From positions 1 through 21,139 of the forward strand of contig NWUY0300064185.1 in NCBI GenBank assembly GCA_004151065.3: a stretch of DNA of 21,139 nt, read 5' to 3'. This document shows, one piece after another, positions 17,595 through 21,139 of this stretch. Made by a program: the position numbers and the translations under genes. The DNA comes from Larix sibirica (lineage: Eukaryota > Streptophyta > Pinopsida > Pinales > Pinaceae). Below the pieces are notes generated by a model. That model made no database searches and was not told the origin of the DNA. It saw only the letters and a list, made by a program, of their open reading frames with translations. The stretch's first letter is position 1. The number at the start of each line of letters is the position of its first letter.

Positions 17595-18157
17595 CTTGGG
17601 ATACCATGAAATCCCTGGCCAAAACCAAAGATCCAATTAGAGCTTGAAACCAAAATTTTAAAATGTATACTTGGGCTTGGAACTAGCAAATTAGGGTCCA
17701 CTTGCAATCAACTTGGACTCAGACTAGAATGCACAAGAAGAACAAGAAACCATAGCACCTCAAGATTCAATATCCTTCCTAGTGGTAAGAATGGTAAATT
17801 TATTCCCTAGTATTGTTACTAAAGGGAATCATGTCAATTTGATGAAAGAACTGTCAAAAGATTATCTTCGTGTGGTTCTACATTATTTTTAGAAAGACAA
17901 GGGTCTGGGTCCAAATGATGGCATGTTCATTTATTTTTAGGATTTTACAAGCTTATTGAGGAGGATACCACAAGCTACATGGGGGTCCATGACTCGCCGT
18001 ATATTCTAAATAAAATATAATGGAGAACTTGTTTTTATTATAACCAATTTGCATGACCCTCCCTTGGTTCATGTGGAGTACATAAGGTTAATATTAATCA
18101 ATGGCTGAAACTGCACAAGGGGTAAAATAAATGGTGGTTGAGTGTCCTTCCATAGAC

Positions 18158-18480
18158 CATAACTTGACCTCTCAATGTAGAGATTGAAAAAACAATAGTT
18201 CATTGGAAATATAAGGAGATGAAGAACATCCTAGGAGTAGTTTGAAGAGCTAAATATTGTAATATTTGTCTCAAAATCTCAAGGAATAATCGGATCCATG
18301 TGGTTTCCTTTAGTGAGCATGATTTGGAACCTTAACTTCTAAAGCTCATAACTTGAGATAAATATGTCAGATTGCACAAATGAGATATTTCTAAAAAGTT
18401 AATGACCTGAAAAACATTATGGGAGTGGTTTCATAGAGTGATATGTTCATTCTCATGTGCGCAAAAATTAAAATACAGTC
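18158..18480. repeat. Diverged direct repeat, about 189-bp spacing
   Basis: CATAACTTGA begins at 18158 and 18347. After each copy follow an AGATTG element and, further on, an ACATYMTRGGAGTRGTTT-like stretch. Similarity is patchy, so the duplication is old or the match only partial. Confidence 0.4.
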
Positions 18481-20841
18481 ATAACTATTTTGGGCATGTG
18501 GCATTAAAATACTTTTGAGAAAGTTTATTAAATATAATCTTTTATTATCTAAAATGGGTCACAACTAAACGAACAATTTCCTAATTGCAAATTTACCAAT
18601 ACTTATATTTATAAAATATTGATTGAGTGTCAAAAAGCATTATTTAACTACATAAAAAGTACGTGAGACATTGGAAGGGGTAAAACCTTAACTTCCAAAG
18701 AAACTACCAGGAGGATGGAGAAAGAATTATAAAACGAAGCATTCAAGGACACCTAGTTTGTCTTTAGTATCCTCCCTTTGTCATGCTTCAACAAGACAAA
18801 TGCATAGGATCTATTCAATACAAGAATCTTTGAAACATGAGTACTACCTTTATAAAACAAAAGAGGGTTCTCTTTGTTCCCCACAAGGTAACCCTTAGAG
18901 TTGATCCTCTTTAAAATCATGAAGAAGTGATCAACAATTTCAAAATGGAATTCCATGGTACAATGTAACTTCGATTTTTTTTCAATCAACCTATAACTAC
19001 CATAAAATCCAAGCATTTTCTATTTGTCTGTGGTGAGAGAAGAAAAACCCATAAAAATGTGAAATGACCCCTACATTTATATTAGCCAAGGGTCTAAGTG
19101 CTTGTGAGATACCATGTGTGATTTTTGTAGGCTTCACAATTGCTTTGATTTTGTAAGATACTTCCTACTTAAAATATATATAAAAATATTATTCCTACTT
19201 TAAGCAGTACTATCATTAAAACTAAAAATCCTACCTTTCATTCATATCTAAAATTACTTCTATGAAAAACAAAACCTCATTCCATGAAAACTCAACTGTA
19301 TAAAAGCACCATTATATAGAACAATCAAATTTCCCTAAATGGGGTTAAATATATAGGAAAATCAAGACTATAGAGAAGATTGCAAAAATCTAAGATAACT
19401 AAATTAAAGCTATTATACGCCCTTGTGCAACCTAGTTAAATCTAGTATGCACTCTTGTGTAACCTAATCATCATAATCATAATAATAGGAAATTAGATAA
19501 GAGTATTTCTAATGGATATTACTCCATATATAGGGTGTATGACCCACTTCACCAATCTCATAATAACCATATTTTTTGACAATGTTCTTCAAAATGGATT
19601 CCTCTTTCCATGGCTCCCAAGAAAAAATATATTGTTGCTTCAGAGAAGGATACAAGATGAGTGGAAAATTAAATCATAGACCAAGGCATTGTGTCCCATA
19701 TCATTTCAATAAGTCCATATACCTTTCAATCCCATTCAAAGTTATATTGAAGTTACGATAACATATGGTTTCTCTTTTCCTTTGATTTTTAGTCAAACAT
19801 TCCCATCTTCACTAACAAGCCAACAAGGCTTTGAACTCATGTAAGATATTTTACATGTACAATCAAAGTTAGAAGCTCTCTAAGATCATCAGAGATAGGG
19901 AATAAAATGAGATTGTTTTATTACATTTTTATGTTCTAGAAGTAACATTGGTGGAAGTAACCTTGGTGGAGCAAAGTGTTCTCCTCTCACCCATAGGTTG
20001 GCATGTGCCTCATCATATTATATATGAGATAAATAATTGTTCCATTGCATTTGATGGCACGTAGATGAATCAAACACCCTTAATTGAACATCTCCTACAA
20101 AGGGATTAGGATTTTATTTTTGTGAATACTTAGGAGAAAATCATTTTGATAAAGCTTACATATTAGATTTCAGCCCTCTCCACTACAATTGCTATATTCT
20201 CTTAGGAAATGTTCAAGGGTCAATATATTATGGAGCCTACCTAAATCCATAGATTTCACCTAAAATTATAACAATTTCTCTTTCAATAAAACTACATAGA
20301 CTAGTGAGGGGAATTTAAAGGTCAAGGTTGCACCAACCATGTCACATAATTGTTTGATTCAAAAACATATTGTAAGCTTGTTTGATGCCCTATAATTTAT
20401 ACACAAGAGTCAAATTCCATGTTTCTTCAATGTTGGTACACATTTTGATCCACAATGCATTGTACACCTAGAATAGGACTAATGAAATGAGCATTTCATA
20501 ACCTAAATGTCAAATATAGAAAATATCATAAACTAATATGGGCATTGACATTGACCAATAACTCCCAAATCATCTTTGGAAGTGGTACATGATTATGATA
20601 TCACCTATCCACAACATCTTACAATATCCTGATTAAGCAATAAAGAAGCCAAAATTGACAATTTTAAGTTGTTAGCACTCTATAAATGTGCACAGATACT
20701 TCTCTAGATGGATCATTTCTCTCTTGACTAGATTTTGTAGCAAATGAACTCTTCTTGTAGTTTTGTAGTGATATCAAAAGTTGAAGTTCATAGTTTCTCT
20801 AAAGATCACAACTGGTGGCTATGCACTTTTCCCTTAGCTAT

Positions 20842-20867
20842 TTGTATGGCATCCTAATGCCATACAA
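20842..20867. repeat. Perfect 11-bp stem, 4-nt loop hairpin
   Basis: TTGTATGGCAT and ATGCCATACAA flank CCTA. It stands alone in AT-rich DNA, with no neighbouring gene to regulate. Confidence 0.8.
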
Positions 20868-21139
20868 TTCTATGGTGTAGTGACTTGCAATTCTAAGGTC
20901 ACATAAAGATGAAGCTATCATAATAAGCATACAATGAATCAGAGAACCATCCCATTATCCTGGGGAAATGGTCTACACATATAGTAATTTTTACAATACA
21001 TATATTGCAAATTATAATTTTTTCAAGAGTTCACAATTCTCTAATAGGTCTTAGTTGACTCTTTTTAACACAATATACTTGCTTAACAATTTGTCCTTTA
21101 GACTAGCTAATCTAACTCTAATGTTTGTTCTACTATTTA

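Larger units (their letters stand above)
17005..17600. mobile_element. CACTA (En/Spm-type) transposon terminus with subterminal region
   Basis: CACTATAGAATGGGGTCCC begins at 17005, exactly where the Copia frame on the other strand breaks. CACTA plus a G/C-containing continuation is the standard terminal inverted repeat of plant En/Spm elements. The next 600 bp are rich in ACGT/CG motifs and tandem repeats, as in the subterminal regions bound by the TnpA-type protein. The left flank ATT (17002-17004) is the expected 3-bp target duplication. I could not find the matching TAGTG end to the right, so either the element exceeds 4 kb and leaves the window or that end is lost. No transposase frame was recognised. 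Confidence 0.72.
17601..21139. other. AT-rich DNA without recognisable gene
   Basis: I checked both strands for Copia, Gypsy, LINE and transposase motifs and recognised none. The plus-strand stretch 17780-18130 (from MVNLFPSIVTKGNHVNLMKEL) has somewhat fewer stops than expected but no known motif. The minus-strand ORF 19016-18753 (87 codons, starting MLGFYGSYRLIEKK) is the longest here. It has no signal peptide, membrane segment or motif I know. If the CACTA element is long, part of this region would be its interior. Confidence 0.45.

Noticed and set aside
17789-18130. Plus-strand stretch with relatively few stops
   Set aside because: Four or more stops remain and no family motif is visible. 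The stop density is not low enough to argue for coding.
18753-19016. Minus-strand ORF of 87 codons as a gene
   Set aside because: No recognisable domain, no supporting neighbours, and a length within what chance allows in 21 kb. It is described only within the region entry.
1-21139. CRISPR array, phage or bacterial operon
   Set aside because: No spacer-repeat pattern, no ribosome binding sites or compact genes. All evidence points to plant nuclear DNA.

Overview
The window looks like non-genic DNA from a large, repeat-rich plant genome. The clues are a plant-type LINE (L1 superfamily with a DUF4283/zinc-knuckle ORF1), a Copia LTR retrotransposon remnant, a CACTA-type DNA-transposon end, generally AT-rich sequence, and nonsense codons of the kind left by C-to-T decay of methylated DNA. 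A gymnosperm or other large-genome seed plant is plausible, but nothing here proves it. I find no intact host protein gene, no tRNA or rRNA and no CRISPR. Every recognisable coding stretch is broken.

Layout. Bases 1 to about 4400 hold a long decayed LINE on the minus strand: ORF1 (4286 to 3062), a 194-bp spacer, then ORF2 with endonuclease, reverse transcriptase and the start of the C-terminal region, which runs off the left edge. From 4876 to 8043 come several tandem repeats (57, 152, 106, about 190 and 76 bp), interrupted by a CpG-rich patch near 6200-6430 that could be an exon relic. A 561-bp retro-insertion with a 10-bp target-site duplication lies at 8399-8959. A 209-bp near-perfect foldback lies at 9781-9989.

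From 11009 to 11606 there is a short hairpin, a cluster of nine CTCGATCGAG-like palindromes and a LINE endonuclease fragment. Bases 13006 to about 14870 are a LINE 3' part (zinc-binding region plus RNase H). It contains a 530-bp direct duplication whose two copies meet exactly at a single N (14246), which looks like an unmerged contig overlap. From 16110 to 17004 lies the 3' end of a Copia element on the minus strand. At 17005 its reading frame is cut by a CACTA terminus followed by a CpG-rich subterminal repeat array (to about 17600). The rest, to 21139, is AT-rich with no recognisable gene.

The parts do not form an operon or pathway. They record nested and successive transposition: Copia first, then CACTA into it, plus repeated LINE insertions. 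All retroelement remnants I could orient point to the minus strand. I found no convincing new biological system. The items most worth a second look are the 209-bp foldback, the palindrome cluster, the CACTA subterminal array, the retro-insertion with its target-site duplication, and the probable assembly duplication.
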